Part shown: one piece after another, positions 53,405 through 63,781 of the stretch
How the letters are laid out: each line of letters opens with the position of its first letter
Numbering within the stretch: position 1 is the stretch's first letter
Assembly (NCBI RefSeq): GCF_003063415.1
Contig: NZ_NESK01000023.1
Span: 1 to 64,000 of the forward strand
From: Limnohabitans sp. 2KL-17
Lineage (GTDB): Bacteria > Pseudomonadota > Gammaproteobacteria > Burkholderiales > Burkholderiaceae_C
Direction: 5' to 3'
Length of the DNA: 64,000 nt
Position numbers and translations under genes: made by a program
The notes under the pieces: generated by a model
What the model was told of the DNA's origin: nothing
The model's database searches: none
The model's input: the letters and a program-made list of their open reading frames with translations, nothing else

Positions 53405-54127
53405 ATGCCCATCCAAACCGTTGAACCCCAACGCCTGTATCGCCAGATTGCCGAACAACTTCGGCAACTGATGAGCTCGGGCGAGTTCACGGTGGGCTCA
53501 CGTTTGCCCGCCGAGCGCGACCTGGCCACCCAACTGGGTGTGAGCCGCCCTTCGGTGAGAGAAGCGCTGATTGCACTCGAGGTCGAAGGCATGATTGAAG
53601 TGCGCACCGGCTCGGGCATTTATGTGCAAAGCACAACTCGCTCCAAAAATGCACTGACATCCAAGATGACCGACACCCCAGCGGACTGGGGCCCCCTGGA
53701 AGTCATGAGTGCCCGAATTCTGGTGGAGGCTGAAGTCGCGGCACTGGCCGCCCAGAACGCCCAAAAAAAACAACTGCAAACCATCCGCAACGGCTTGCAA
53801 AAAATGAAGCTGGAAGCTGCGCGCGATGAGGTCCCCCGCCGGGGCGATGAGGCCTTTCACGAAGGCATTGCACAGGCTTGTGGCAACAGCGTTTTACTCG
53901 ACACCGTCCAGCGCTTCTGGCAAGCCCGCAACGGGCCCTTGTTTGAGCGACTGGGCGACTATTTTGAAAACCCGGCCTCCTGGCAAACGGCCATTGGCGA
54001 ACACCAGGCTGTGCTGGATGCCATCGAGGCACGCGATAGCTCGGCTGCGCGCAAAGCCATGCAAAAGCACCTGAAACAAGCCCACAAGAGATACAGCGCG
54101 AGCTGGCGCCGCGCTCCCGCCCGCTAG
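53405..54127 (+). CDS. GntR/FadR-family regulator of the sugar-acid locus
   Basis: The 240-residue regulator has an N-terminal winged helix (about 10-75: LYRQIAEQLRQLMSSG and SRLPAERDLATQLGVSRPSVREAL) and a C-terminal FCD effector domain (about 95-230) with metal-binding-like His/Asp residues (RRGDEAFHEGIAQACGN). FCD regulators often respond to sugar acids or hexuronates (UxuR/ExuR type). The start of the plus arm, at the centre of the divergent locus, makes it the locus regulator. A palindromic site lies directly upstream. Confidence 0.9.
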   Translation: MPIQTVEPQRLYRQIAEQLRQLMSSGEFTVGSRLPAERDLATQLGVSRPSVREALIALEVEGMIEVRTGSGIYVQSTTRSKNALTSKMTDTPADWGPLEVMSARILVEAEVAALAAQNAQKKQLQTIRNGLQKMKLEAARDEVPRRGDEAFHEGIAQACGNSVLLDTVQRFWQARNGPLFERLGDYFENPASWQTAIGEHQAVLDAIEARDSSAARKAMQKHLKQAHKRYSASWRRAPAR

Positions 54128-54179
54128 GGGTATGCAGTTTTAACGCGTCAGCAATTTTTTAAACCCAAAGGAGACCGAA

Positions 54180-55175
54180 ATGAGCAAAAGATTCACCCTG
54201 AAAACCCTGGCCACCGCAGGCGCTATCGCCGCCGGCGCCATGGCCATGTTTGGCAGCGCGACCGTGTACGCGCAGCAAAAACTCAAATGGGCGCACGTCT
54301 ATGAAACCTCAGAGCCGTACCACACCGAATCGGTCTGGGCAGCCGAGGAAATCAAAAAACGCAGCAACGGCAAGTTCGACATCCAGGTCTTTCCTGCGTC
54401 CACGCTGGGCAAGGAAACCGACATCAACCAGGGCCTAACCCTGGGCACGGTTGACATGATCATCAGCGGCCCTTCTTTTGCAGCCCGCACGTATCCACGT
54501 TTTGGCATCGCTTACTACCCCTTCATTTTCCGTGATGGGGATCACCTGATCGCCTACTCCAAGAGCCCCGTTTTTCAAGAAATGGTGAATGAGTTCCGCA
54601 GCAAAACCGGCATCCAGGTCACGGCCTACACCTACTACGGTGCGCGCCACACCACGGCCCAAAAGGCCTTCACCAACTGTGCGGGCATGAAAGGCATCAA
54701 GATCCGTGTGCCCGATGTACCTGCCTACCGCGCCACGCCTGAAGCCTGCGGTGCCAACCCCACCCCGATTGCTTTTGCCGAGGTGTATCTGGCCCTGCAA
54801 AACGGCACTGTCGAGGCGCAAGAAAACCCCTTAACCACCATCGAAGCCAAAAAGTTCTTTGAAGTTCAAAAAGCGATCATGATGACCGGTCACATCGTGG
54901 ACGGCCTGACCACCCAGGTGGCCCCTCACCTGTGGAACAAACTCAGCGCCGATGAAAAGAAAATGTTCACGGAAGTGACGCAGGCGGCGGCTGTGCGTGC
55001 CACGGCCAAGATCAAGGCCCGCGAAGCCGAGTTGGTGGACGAGTTCAAGAAAAAAGGCCTGCAAATTGTTCAGGTTGACCGCAAATCATTTCAAGACGCC
55101 GTTCTGAAAAACAAACCCCTCACCTCGATGGGTTTCACGCAAGCTGACTTCGACAAAATTCAAGCAGCCAAGTGA
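54180..55175 (+). CDS. dctP: TRAP transporter periplasmic binding protein (DctP)
   Basis: This is the extracytoplasmic binding protein of a TRAP importer, 331 residues. It has a signal peptide (to about residue 31, VYAQQ) and the DctP fold with KLKWAHVYETSEPYHTESVWA, FPASTLGKETDINQGL and the ligand-binding Arg in GIKIRVPDVPAY. TRAP systems use ion gradients and carry organic acids; the locus points to hexuronates or aldonates. A GGAG-type ribosome site precedes the ATG. Tandem stem-loops follow the gene. Confidence 0.9.
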   Translation: MSKRFTLKTLATAGAIAAGAMAMFGSATVYAQQKLKWAHVYETSEPYHTESVWAAEEIKKRSNGKFDIQVFPASTLGKETDINQGLTLGTVDMIISGPSFAARTYPRFGIAYYPFIFRDGDHLIAYSKSPVFQEMVNEFRSKTGIQVTAYTYYGARHTTAQKAFTNCAGMKGIKIRVPDVPAYRATPEACGANPTPIAFAEVYLALQNGTVEAQENPLTTIEAKKFFEVQKAIMMTGHIVDGLTTQVAPHLWNKLSADEKKMFTEVTQAAAVRATAKIKAREAELVDEFKKKGLQIVQVDRKSFQDAVLKNKPLTSMGFTQADFDKIQAAK

Positions 55176-55204
55176 GCCAGTGGCTGTGCTTTGCGCACAG
55201 CCTG

Positions 55205-55263
55205 GGTGTCGCTGCCGACCTCGGGTCGGTCAGCGACACCACGATCGGTCGGCTCTGCCGACC
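55205..55263 (+). promoter_or_regulatory. tandem stem-loops between dctP and dctQ
   Basis: Stem 1 pairs GGTGTCGCTG with CAGCGACACC plus an inner CCGACC/GGTCGG (55205-55240). Stem 2 pairs GGTCGGC with GCCGACC (55247-55263). No T run follows. Such stem-loops after a binding-protein gene usually protect its mRNA end and lower downstream expression. Confidence 0.8.
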
Positions 55264-55298
55264 CCAGCCTGCATTGTTTTTGAACCCTAGGACAGCCG

Positions 55299-55874
55299 AT
55301 GAGCAACATTCCCGACCTGGACGCCATGCCGAAAGTCATGGGCGACGATGGCCAATTCCATGCGATCGATGAAGAGGTCGACTTGTCGGGAACGCCCATT
55401 GAGGCCTGGTTTTCCCTGGCCTTCTTTTGGGCCCTGGGCCTGACGGTTTTTTACCAATTTTTCACGCGCTATGTGCTGAACAACTCGGCCTCATGGACCG
55501 AAGAAATCGCACGCTATTTATTGATCGCCACTGTTTTCACAGGTGCCACCATTGGCGTGGCCAAGAACAACCACATTCAGGTTGATTTCTTTTTCCGTTT
55601 CATGCCCCCCTGGCTGTCGCGCACCATGGCCACTGTGGTCGATGTGATGCGCATCGCATTTTTTGCGATCGCCACTTTCCTCACAGGTCAGATGATGGAA
55701 AAGCTGGGCAGCTACAAGATGACCATCATCGATTTGCCCATGAACCTGGTGTATGGCGTGGTGATGGCAGGCTTTGCCGCCATGTGTTTGCGCGCCATTT
55801 GGGTGATGCGTGTGCATTGGCAGCGCGGCTACACCGTGCTGGAACGCCCCGAATCTGAAATGACTGACCGCTGA
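55299..55874 (+). CDS. dctQ: TRAP transporter small permease (DctQ)
   Basis: The 191-residue four-helix membrane subunit holds DctQ-type features: a cytoplasmic N-terminus, WFSLAFFWALGLTVFYQFFTRYVLN, SWTEEIARYLLIATVFTGATIG and the KNNHIQVDFFF loop. It anchors the large permease. The start is preceded by long stem-loops after dctP. The stop is 25 bases before dctM. Confidence 0.9.
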   Translation: MSNIPDLDAMPKVMGDDGQFHAIDEEVDLSGTPIEAWFSLAFFWALGLTVFYQFFTRYVLNNSASWTEEIARYLLIATVFTGATIGVAKNNHIQVDFFFRFMPPWLSRTMATVVDVMRIAFFAIATFLTGQMMEKLGSYKMTIIDLPMNLVYGVVMAGFAAMCLRAIWVMRVHWQRGYTVLERPESEMTDR

Positions 55875-55899
55875 AAAACCGCCCCTCTCGAAAGTTTCC

Positions 55900-57294
55900 A
55901 TGCTGAAAATTCTTTTTCTCATCCTCATGAGTGGCGGTATCCCGGTGGCCATTGCCATGGCGGGTGCCTCGCTGATTTATCTGTTCTTTGCGCAAAGCTC
56001 ACCGCCCTTTGTGGTGATCCACCGCATGGTCTCGGGCATTGACAGCTTCCCTTTGCTGGCCGTGCCCTTCTTTATTCTGGCCGGCAACCTGATGAACAAC
56101 GCCGGCATCACCAACCGCATTTACAACTACGCACTGGCCCTGGTCGGCTGGCTCAAGGGCGGGCTGGGCCATGTGAACGTGGTCGGCTCGGTCGTGTTTG
56201 CGGGCATGAGTGGCACCGCCATTGCCGATGCCGCAGGCCTGGGCACCATCGAGATCAAGGCCATGAAAGACCATGGCTACAGCACCGAATTTGCGGTGGG
56301 GGTCACGGCCGCTTCGGCCACACTCGGCCCCATCATTCCGCCCAGCTTACCCTTCGTGATCTACGGCATGATGGCCAACGTGTCGGTGGGTGCGCTGTTC
56401 CTCGCGGGCATCTTGCCCGGCATCTTGATGGCCTTGCTCATGATGCTCACCGTGGCCTATTTCGCACACAAAAATGGCTGGGGTGCCGACGTCAAATTCG
56501 AGTGGCCCAAGGTCATCAAGGCTCTGGCAGAAACAGCTGTGGTGGTGGGCTGGCCCCTGGCCATCTGGTGGCTGGTGACCGCCATGGGCACGCCCGCACA
56601 AATCACGGTGTTTGTGGCCTTGATCGTTTTGTTTGCCGCCGACAAGTTTTTCAACTTTCAGGCCGTGCTGCCCATCATGACCCCAGTCATTCTCATCGGT
56701 GGCATGACCACCGGTGTGTTCACCCCCACCGAGGGCGCCATCGCCGCTTGTGTCTGGGCCATTGCACTGGGTTTCTTTTGGTACCGCACGCTCAACTTTA
56801 AGATGTTTGTGAAGATCTGCCTGGACACTGTGGAGACCACCGCCACCGTGTTGTTCATCGTGGCGGCTGCCAGCATTTTTGGCTGGATGCTGACCGCCAC
56901 TGGCGTCACCACCGCGATCTCGGCCTGGGTTCTCGGCTTCACCCAGGAACCCTGGGTGTTTTTGCTGCTGGCCAACTTGCTGATGCTGTTTGTGGGTTGC
57001 TTTCTAGAGCCTACAGCGGCCATCACCATCTTGGTGCCGATCCTGGTGCCCATCTGCCAGCAACTGGGCATTGACCTGGTGCATTTTGGTCTGGTGATGG
57101 TGCTCAACCTGATGATCGGTTTGCTGCACCCGCCCATGGGCATGGTGTTGTTTGTGTTGGCCCGTGTTGCCAAACTCAGTGTCGAGCGCACCACCATGGC
57201 CATCTTGCCCTGGCTGTTCCCTTTGCTGGGCAGCCTGGCCGTGATCACTTACTTTCCCAGCCTGGTGCTGTGGTTGCCCAAGCAATTTTATTGA
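55900..57294 (+). CDS. dctM: TRAP transporter large permease (DctM)
   Basis: The 464-residue channel subunit has about 12 helices, with the DctM hallmarks PFFILAGNLMNNAGIT, GMSGTAIADAAGLGTIEIKAM, ASATLGPIIPPSLPFVIYG and GCFLEPTAAITILVPIL. These are the ion- and substrate-binding regions. It forms the transporter with DctP and DctQ. The UxaA-like gene begins nine bases after its stop. Confidence 0.92.
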   Translation: MLKILFLILMSGGIPVAIAMAGASLIYLFFAQSSPPFVVIHRMVSGIDSFPLLAVPFFILAGNLMNNAGITNRIYNYALALVGWLKGGLGHVNVVGSVVFAGMSGTAIADAAGLGTIEIKAMKDHGYSTEFAVGVTAASATLGPIIPPSLPFVIYGMMANVSVGALFLAGILPGILMALLMMLTVAYFAHKNGWGADVKFEWPKVIKALAETAVVVGWPLAIWWLVTAMGTPAQITVFVALIVLFAADKFFNFQAVLPIMTPVILIGGMTTGVFTPTEGAIAACVWAIALGFFWYRTLNFKMFVKICLDTVETTATVLFIVAAASIFGWMLTATGVTTAISAWVLGFTQEPWVFLLLANLLMLFVGCFLEPTAAITILVPILVPICQQLGIDLVHFGLVMVLNLMIGLLHPPMGMVLFVLARVAKLSVERTTMAILPWLFPLLGSLAVITYFPSLVLWLPKQFY

Positions 57295-57303
57295 GGACAT
57301 TTC

Positions 57304-58830
57304 ATGAGCAGTTTTATTCGCCTGCACCCCGCCGATGACGTCGTCATTGCCCGCGCCCAACTCATGAGTGGCAGCAGCGTAGACGGCGTGGCCGTGCGCG
57401 GCCTGATCCCACCGGGCCACAAGGTCGCCACCCGGGCCATTGCCTCTGGAGAGCCTGTGCGCCGCTACAACCAGATCATCGGCTTTGCCCACCAGGCCAT
57501 CCAGCCCGGCGAGCATGTGCACACGCACAACCTGAACATGGGCGCCGAAAAAGGCAACTTCGAACGCGACTATGCGATTGGTCAAGATGTCAAGCCTGAA
57601 GCAGCGCGCAAGCATGCCACCTTCATGGGCATCCAGCGCGCTGACGGGCGTGTGGCCACGCGCAACTACATCGGCGTGCTGTCGACTGTGAATTGTTCGG
57701 CCACGGCAGCACGGGCCATTGCGGATCATTTTTCCAAACGCAACAACCCAACTGCACTGTCGAATTTTCCCCAGATCGATGGCGTGGTGGCATTGACCCA
57801 CGGCACCGGTTGCGGCATGGACACCGAAGGTTTGGGCTTGAAACTGCTCGAACGCACGCTGGCGGGTTACGCCACCCATGCCAACTTCTGGGGCGTGGTG
57901 GTGGTGGGTCTGGGCTGTGAAGCCAACCAACTCAGCACCTGGCTGGCTAACAGCAGTCTGCGCCAGGGCGAAACGCTCAAGGTCTTCAACATCCAGGACA
58001 CAGGAGGCACGCGCCTCACGGTCGAAAAAGGCATTGCGCTGATCCAAGAAATGCTGCCCCAAGCCAATGCCGTGCAACGCACGCCCTGCAGCGCCGAACA
58101 CATCACGGTGGGCTTGCAATGCGGGGGCTCGGATGGTTATTCGGGCATCAGTGCCAACCCGGCACTGGGGGCGGCCGTCGACTTGCTGGTACAGCATGGC
58201 GGCACCGCCATCCTGAGCGAGACGCCCGAAATTTACGGGGCCGAGCATTTGCTGACGCGCCGCGCGGTCAAACCCGAAGTGGCGCACAAGCTCATTGAGC
58301 GCATTCGCTGGTGGGAAAACTACACCGCTGCCAATGGCGGCGAGATGAACAACAACCCCTCACCCGGCAACAAGGCCGGCGGCCTGACCACCATCCTTGA
58401 AAAATCATTGGGCGCGGTGGCCAAAGGGGGCACCAGCAACCTGCAGGCCGTGTACGAATACGCCGAACCCGTCAACGCCAAAGGCTTTGTCTACATGGAC
58501 ACACCCGGCTACGACCCAGTGAGCGCCACAGGCCAGGTCGCCGGTGGCGCCAATCTGATTTGTTTCACCACCGGCCGCGGCAGCGCCTACGGCTGCGCGC
58601 CATCACCCAGTCTGAAGTTCTCAACCAACTCGGCCCTGTGGAAAAAACAGCAAGAAGACATGGACCTGAATTGCGGTGAGATCGTGGATGGTGGCGTCAG
58701 CATCGCTGAAATGGGCCAGCGCATTTTCGAGATGATCCTAGCCGCCGCTTCGGGTGAGCCCACCAAGAGCGAACGCCATGGCTATGGACAAAACGAGTTT
58801 GTGCCATGGCAAGTCGGCGCCGTGATGTGA
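57304..58830 (+). CDS. uxaA: altronate dehydratase-like UxaA family enzyme
   Basis: The 508-residue UxaA-family dehydratase has the N-terminal SAF-like domain (FIRLHPADDVVIARAQL) and the long catalytic domain with RVATRNYIGVLSTVNCSATAAR, GTGCGMDTEG, EANQLS, LQCGGSDGYSGISANPA and FTTGRGSAYG. In the known pathway UxaA converts D-altronate to 2-keto-3-deoxygluconate. Relatives act on galactarate or other sugar acids, so substrate is not certain. It is transcribed with the TRAP genes. Confidence 0.87.
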   Translation: MSSFIRLHPADDVVIARAQLMSGSSVDGVAVRGLIPPGHKVATRAIASGEPVRRYNQIIGFAHQAIQPGEHVHTHNLNMGAEKGNFERDYAIGQDVKPEAARKHATFMGIQRADGRVATRNYIGVLSTVNCSATAARAIADHFSKRNNPTALSNFPQIDGVVALTHGTGCGMDTEGLGLKLLERTLAGYATHANFWGVVVVGLGCEANQLSTWLANSSLRQGETLKVFNIQDTGGTRLTVEKGIALIQEMLPQANAVQRTPCSAEHITVGLQCGGSDGYSGISANPALGAAVDLLVQHGGTAILSETPEIYGAEHLLTRRAVKPEVAHKLIERIRWWENYTAANGGEMNNNPSPGNKAGGLTTILEKSLGAVAKGGTSNLQAVYEYAEPVNAKGFVYMDTPGYDPVSATGQVAGGANLICFTTGRGSAYGCAPSPSLKFSTNSALWKKQQEDMDLNCGEIVDGGVSIAEMGQRIFEMILAAASGEPTKSERHGYGQNEFVPWQVGAVM

Positions 58831-58864
58831 GCAACCTGATTCACCCCTTCCTGAAAGTTTTTTC

Positions 58865-59917
58865 ATGAGCCAACTGATCCCGGCAGCCGAGCTTCGACAA
58901 CACATCACCCGCATCATCGCCATGACTGGCAGCGAACCCGCCGAGGCCGCCCAGGTGGCGGGCAACCTCGTCATGGCCAACCTGAGTGGTCACGACTCGC
59001 ACGGCGTGGGCATGGTGCCGCGTTATGTGGACGCGGTGCTTGAAGGTGGTCTGTCGCCTAACACGGGCGTCAAGGTTTTGCTCGACACCGGCCCCTTGCT
59101 GAACCTGGATGGTCAACGCGGCTATGGCCAGATCACCGGCGTTCAGGCCATCACCATGGGCATTGAGCGCGCCAAGCAACACGGTGTTTGCACCGTGGCC
59201 CTGAGCCGTTCGCACCACCTGGGCCGCATCGGTCATTTTGCAGAAATGGCTGTGGCCGAAGGCCTGGTGTCGGTCCATTTTGTCAACGTGCTGTCGCGCC
59301 CGGTGGTCGCACCCTTCGGGGGTGGCGATGGCCGATTTGGCACCAACCCCTGCTGCATCGGCGTGCCCATGGGCAAGCGCGAGCCCTTTGTGTTGGACTT
59401 TGCCACCAGCCGTGTGGCGCAGGGCAAGATGCGCGTCGCGCACAACAAGGGCGAGCAAGTGCCCCCGGGCTACCTGATTGACGAAAACGGCCACCCCACC
59501 AACGACCCGGGGGTGGTGGTGGTGCCCCAGTCGAATGGTCTGTTTGGCGCGCTGATGACCTTTGGCGACCACAAAGGCTTCGGCATGGCCGTGGCCTGCG
59601 AATTGCTGGGCGGCGCGTTGACGGGCAGCGGCACCTGGCACCGCGAAGCCGATCATCAGCGGGCCGTGCTGAACGGCATGTTGACGATGCTGATCGACCC
59701 GGTCCGCCTGGGCACACAAAACCTATTCGAGCAAGAAACTCTGGCCTTTGCAGACTGGCTGCGCCAAAGCCCGGATGCACCGGGCACCGATGGCGTGCAC
59801 ATGGCCGGAGAACCCGAGCGGGCCGCCCGTATCGCAAGAGAAAAAACGGGCATCTTGATTGACGACGCCACCTGGGCCGAGATTGAAGCCTCTGAGAAAA
59901 AACTTCAGCACGGCTGA
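58865..59917 (+). CDS. Ldh2/MDH-family NAD(P)-dependent oxidoreductase
   Basis: The 350-residue enzyme belongs to the malate/L-lactate/ureidoglycolate dehydrogenase family (not Rossmann): ANLSGHDSHGVGMVPRYV with the catalytic His, and the coenzyme region GGGDGRFGTNPCCIGVPMG. Relatives oxidise L-lactate, 2,3-diketogulonate or sugar acids. It could act on a hydroxy acid released by the pathway (for example lactate from a diketo-acid cleavage), but that is a guess from context. It lies between uxaA and the mannitol-dehydrogenase-type gene with a 34-base gap. Confidence 0.85.
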   Translation: MSQLIPAAELRQHITRIIAMTGSEPAEAAQVAGNLVMANLSGHDSHGVGMVPRYVDAVLEGGLSPNTGVKVLLDTGPLLNLDGQRGYGQITGVQAITMGIERAKQHGVCTVALSRSHHLGRIGHFAEMAVAEGLVSVHFVNVLSRPVVAPFGGGDGRFGTNPCCIGVPMGKREPFVLDFATSRVAQGKMRVAHNKGEQVPPGYLIDENGHPTNDPGVVVVPQSNGLFGALMTFGDHKGFGMAVACELLGGALTGSGTWHREADHQRAVLNGMLTMLIDPVRLGTQNLFEQETLAFADWLRQSPDAPGTDGVHMAGEPERAARIAREKTGILIDDATWAEIEASEKKLQHG

Positions 59918-59960
59918 AGCGCGCTGCTTCGAAATTTACCCATCATTTGCGGTCATCGTC

Positions 59961-61364
59961 ATGAACCTTTCTGCTGCCACGCTGCCCACACTGCCCGCAT
60001 CCATCCACGGCCCCGCGTATGACCGCACAGCCCATGCACCTGGGGTTGTGCACTTGGGCCTGGGCGCCTTTCACCGCGCGCACCAAGCGATGGTGTTTGA
60101 CCAATTGCTGTCCGCTGGCGACATGCGCTGGGGCATTCACGGCGTGGGCATGACCAGGCCCGACTTGGTCAACCAACTGAATGCGCAAGACGGCCTGTAC
60201 GCTGTCCGCGTGGCCGATGGGCAGGGTGTGAAATGGCAGGTGCCAGGTGCGTTGTGGCGCACCAGCGTGGCCACCACCGAACGCGATGCAGTGGTCGCGG
60301 CCATTGCCGCACCCACCACCCGCTGGGTCACCCTGACTGTGACTGAAAAAGGCTACACGCCCGAGCTGGCCGGCTTGCTGCTGGACGGCCTGCGCCTGCG
60401 CCAACAAGGCGGATTGCCCGGTATCACAGTGGCATCGTGCGACAACCTGCAAGGCAATGGCCACAAACTTCAGGCCTTGCTCAAAGCAGCCGCAAGCCCA
60501 CAAGATGAAGCCGTCGTGCGCTGGATGGACGCACACTGCGCATTCCCCTGCAGCATGGTGGACCGCATCGTGCCTGCAGCCACCCCCGAGATCATGGCCG
60601 CAGCGCATGAGGCCCTGGGCGTGAAAGACGACTGCGCGCTCAGCACCGAATCTTTTTGGGAATGGGTGATCGAAGACCGCTTTGCAGACCCGGCCGATGG
60701 GGCCTTGCTGCAAAGCGCCGGCGTGCGGGTGACGGCCGATGTGCACAGCTACGAGGAAGCCAAGCTGCGCATGCTGAACGGCAGCCACACGGCCATGGCA
60801 CTCATGGGTGCGGTCACGGGCAGGCCTTTCATTGCCAGCTGCATTGGCACGCCCCACATCCGCAGCTTCGTGGAACGCCTGATGGGCCGCGAGGTGGCGC
60901 CGCACCTCAGCCGCAGCGACTGGGCCGATTACCGCGACGCCTTGGTACAACGCTTTGGCAACCCTTACCTCAAACACAGCGTGCACCAGATCGCCACCGA
61001 CAGTTCGCAGAAAATACCGCAGCGCTGGCCACCTTCTGTGCTGGGTCAGATGGCCGAGGGTGCACCGTATGAACACCACGCGCTGGCCGCCGCCGTGTTC
61101 GTGCGCTACACCTTGGGCGTGGACGAGAACGGCCAGGCCTATGCCCTGAACGACCCGCAGGCCCAAAGCCTGACAGCACTGGGTGCAGCACAGCGCACGC
61201 AAGCACAAGCCTGCGTGAAAGCCCTGCTGGCCCGCGAAGACTTGTGGGGAGCGTCTTTGCCCCTCCACGCGGCATGGACAGCCCGCGTGCTGCACTGGCA
61301 CCAGCAAATTCTGCAACATGGGGTGGATGCGGCCATCCAGCAACTGCTGGCGCAAGAGGCCTGA
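59961..61364 (+). CDS. uxuB: mannitol-dehydrogenase-family fructuronate reductase (UxuB-like)
   Basis: The 467-residue polyol-dehydrogenase-type enzyme carries HLGLGAFHRAHQ (cofactor region), TVTEKGYTP and the active-site Lys with Asn and His in AKLRMLNGSHTAMALMG. UxuB interconverts fructuronate and D-mannonate with NADH. The ATG at 59961 is chosen as it gives the family's N-terminus and follows the previous gene by 43 bases. The next gene is a D-mannonate dehydratase-type enzyme, matching consecutive steps. Confidence 0.88.
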   Translation: MNLSAATLPTLPASIHGPAYDRTAHAPGVVHLGLGAFHRAHQAMVFDQLLSAGDMRWGIHGVGMTRPDLVNQLNAQDGLYAVRVADGQGVKWQVPGALWRTSVATTERDAVVAAIAAPTTRWVTLTVTEKGYTPELAGLLLDGLRLRQQGGLPGITVASCDNLQGNGHKLQALLKAAASPQDEAVVRWMDAHCAFPCSMVDRIVPAATPEIMAAAHEALGVKDDCALSTESFWEWVIEDRFADPADGALLQSAGVRVTADVHSYEEAKLRMLNGSHTAMALMGAVTGRPFIASCIGTPHIRSFVERLMGREVAPHLSRSDWADYRDALVQRFGNPYLKHSVHQIATDSSQKIPQRWPPSVLGQMAEGAPYEHHALAAAVFVRYTLGVDENGQAYALNDPQAQSLTALGAAQRTQAQACVKALLAREDLWGASLPLHAAWTARVLHWHQQILQHGVDAAIQQLLAQEA

Positions 61365-61367
61365 GCC

Positions 61368-62588
61368 ATGAAAATCACCGCCGCCCGCGTCATTGTCTGC
61401 AGCCCTGGCCGCAACTTCGTGACGCTCAAAATCGAGACCGACCAGGGTGTCACCGGCGTCGGCGACGCGACCCTCAATGGCCGCGAACTGGCCGTTGTCA
61501 GTTACCTGGAAGAACACGTCATTCCCTGCCTGATCGGGCGTGACCCTCAACAAATCGAAGACATCTGGCAATACCTTTACAAAGGCGCTTACTGGCGGCG
61601 AGGCCCGGTAACCATGAGTGCTGTTGCCGCCGTAGACACCGCTCTGTGGGACATCAAGGCCAAGATGGCGGGCATGCCGCTTTACCAGTTGCTGGGTGGT
61701 CGCAGCCGAACCGGGGTGATGGTTTACGGCCACGCCAACGGACGCGACACAGCCGAGACCGTTCAGGAGGTTTTGCGCCACAGGGAAGAAGGCTATCTGG
61801 CCATCCGCGCCCAAAGCGGCGTGCCGGGCTTGAACAAGGTCTATGGTGTGAGCGGCGGTCACGGTGCACACCGCATGTACGAACCTGCCGATGGCAACTT
61901 GCCCAGCGAGCACGACTGGAGCAGCGAAAAGTATTTGCGCCACACGCCCGGCCTGTTTGAAGCGGTGCGCGAAGCCGTGGGCCCCGACATCCATTTGCTG
62001 CACGATGTGCACCACCGCCTCACGCCCATCGAAGCTGGGCAACTGGGCAAAGCGCTCGAGCCCTCACGCCTTTTTTGGATGGAAGACCCGACCCCGGCCG
62101 AGAACCAGGAGGCGTTTCAGTGGATTCGCCACCACACCACCACACCGATTGCGGTGGGCGAGATTTTCAACAGCATCTGGGACTGCAAGACGCTGATCGA
62201 GAAACAACTGATCGACTACATCCGCACCACCGTAGTCCATGCGGGTGGCATCACGCACCTGCGGCGCATTGCCGATCTGGCCAGCTTGTACCAGGTGCGC
62301 ACCGGTTGCCATGGTGCGACCGATTTGTCACCCGTGTGCATGGGCGCCGCCTTGCACTTTGACACCTGGGTGCCCAACTTCGGTGTGCAGGAGTACATGC
62401 CGCACAGCGAAGAAATGCTGTCGGTTTTTACGCAAGACTATCGCTTTGAGCGCGGCATGATGTACTGCGGCGAATCCCCCGGCCATGGCGTGGACATCGA
62501 CGAAAAACTCGCCGCCAAGTACCCGTACCAACGGGCTTATCTGCCGGTGAATCGACTGCAGCATGACGGGACGCTTTGGAATTGGTGA
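61368..62588 (+). CDS. manD: D-mannonate dehydratase, enolase superfamily (ManD/RspA)
   Basis: The 406-residue dehydratase turns D-mannonate into 2-keto-3-deoxygluconate. The ManD-type active site is visible: Arg147 (RAQS), Tyr159 (KVYG), metal ligands Asp213, Glu239 and Glu265 ([19 protein letters not shown]), and His215 as acid/base. The C-terminal [18 protein letters not shown] is a family signature. It starts three bases after uxuB and is the last gene of the plus arm. Confidence 0.9.
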   Translation: MKITAARVIVCSPGRNFVTLKIETDQGVTGVGDATLNGRELAVVSYLEEHVIPCLIGRDPQQIEDIWQYLYKGAYWRRGPVTMSAVAAVDTALWDIKAKMAGMPLYQLLGGRSRTGVMVYGHANGRDTAETVQEVLRHREEGYLAIRAQSGVPGLNKVYGVSGGHGAHRMYEPADGNLPSEHDWSSEKYLRHTPGLFEAVREAVGPDIHLLHDVHHRLTPIEAGQLGKALEPSRLFWMEDPTPAENQEAFQWIRHHTTTPIAVGEIFNSIWDCKTLIEKQLIDYIRTTVVHAGGITHLRRIADLASLYQVRTGCHGATDLSPVCMGAALHFDTWVPNFGVQEYMPHSEEMLSVFTQDYRFERGMMYCGESPGHGVDIDEKLAAKYPYQRAYLPVNRLQHDGTLWNW

Positions 62589-62717
62589 GGTGCTTGGAAC
62601 GTGGATTGGCTGCTTTGCAGCGACTGCCGTCCTTCAGAAATTCAGAATGCCCGCCTTAAACCGGTCATCGCGAACATCCTGCGTTCATAATGCCGAGGCC
62701 TTCGCTTTGAAGGCAAA

Positions 62718-63694
<977 letters not shown>

Positions 63695-63781
63695 AAAAAA
63701 GACTGCAGGCCTGCGATAGACGCAAGCAGCAAGCGCCTAGCTAGGGTTGAGTTCCATGGAAGGCACGTATCTCTGCCGTGC

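Noticed and set aside
55205..55263. The dctP-dctQ hairpins as a normal rho-independent terminator or a CRISPR repeat
   Set aside because: No T tract follows either stem, and there are only two non-identical hairpins without spacers.
59943..62042. A 699-codon minus-strand open frame opposite uxuB and manD
   Set aside because: It has no protein-like similarity, is rich in His/Ala/Gln as antisense GC-rich frames are, and both plus-strand genes are complete with catalytic residues.
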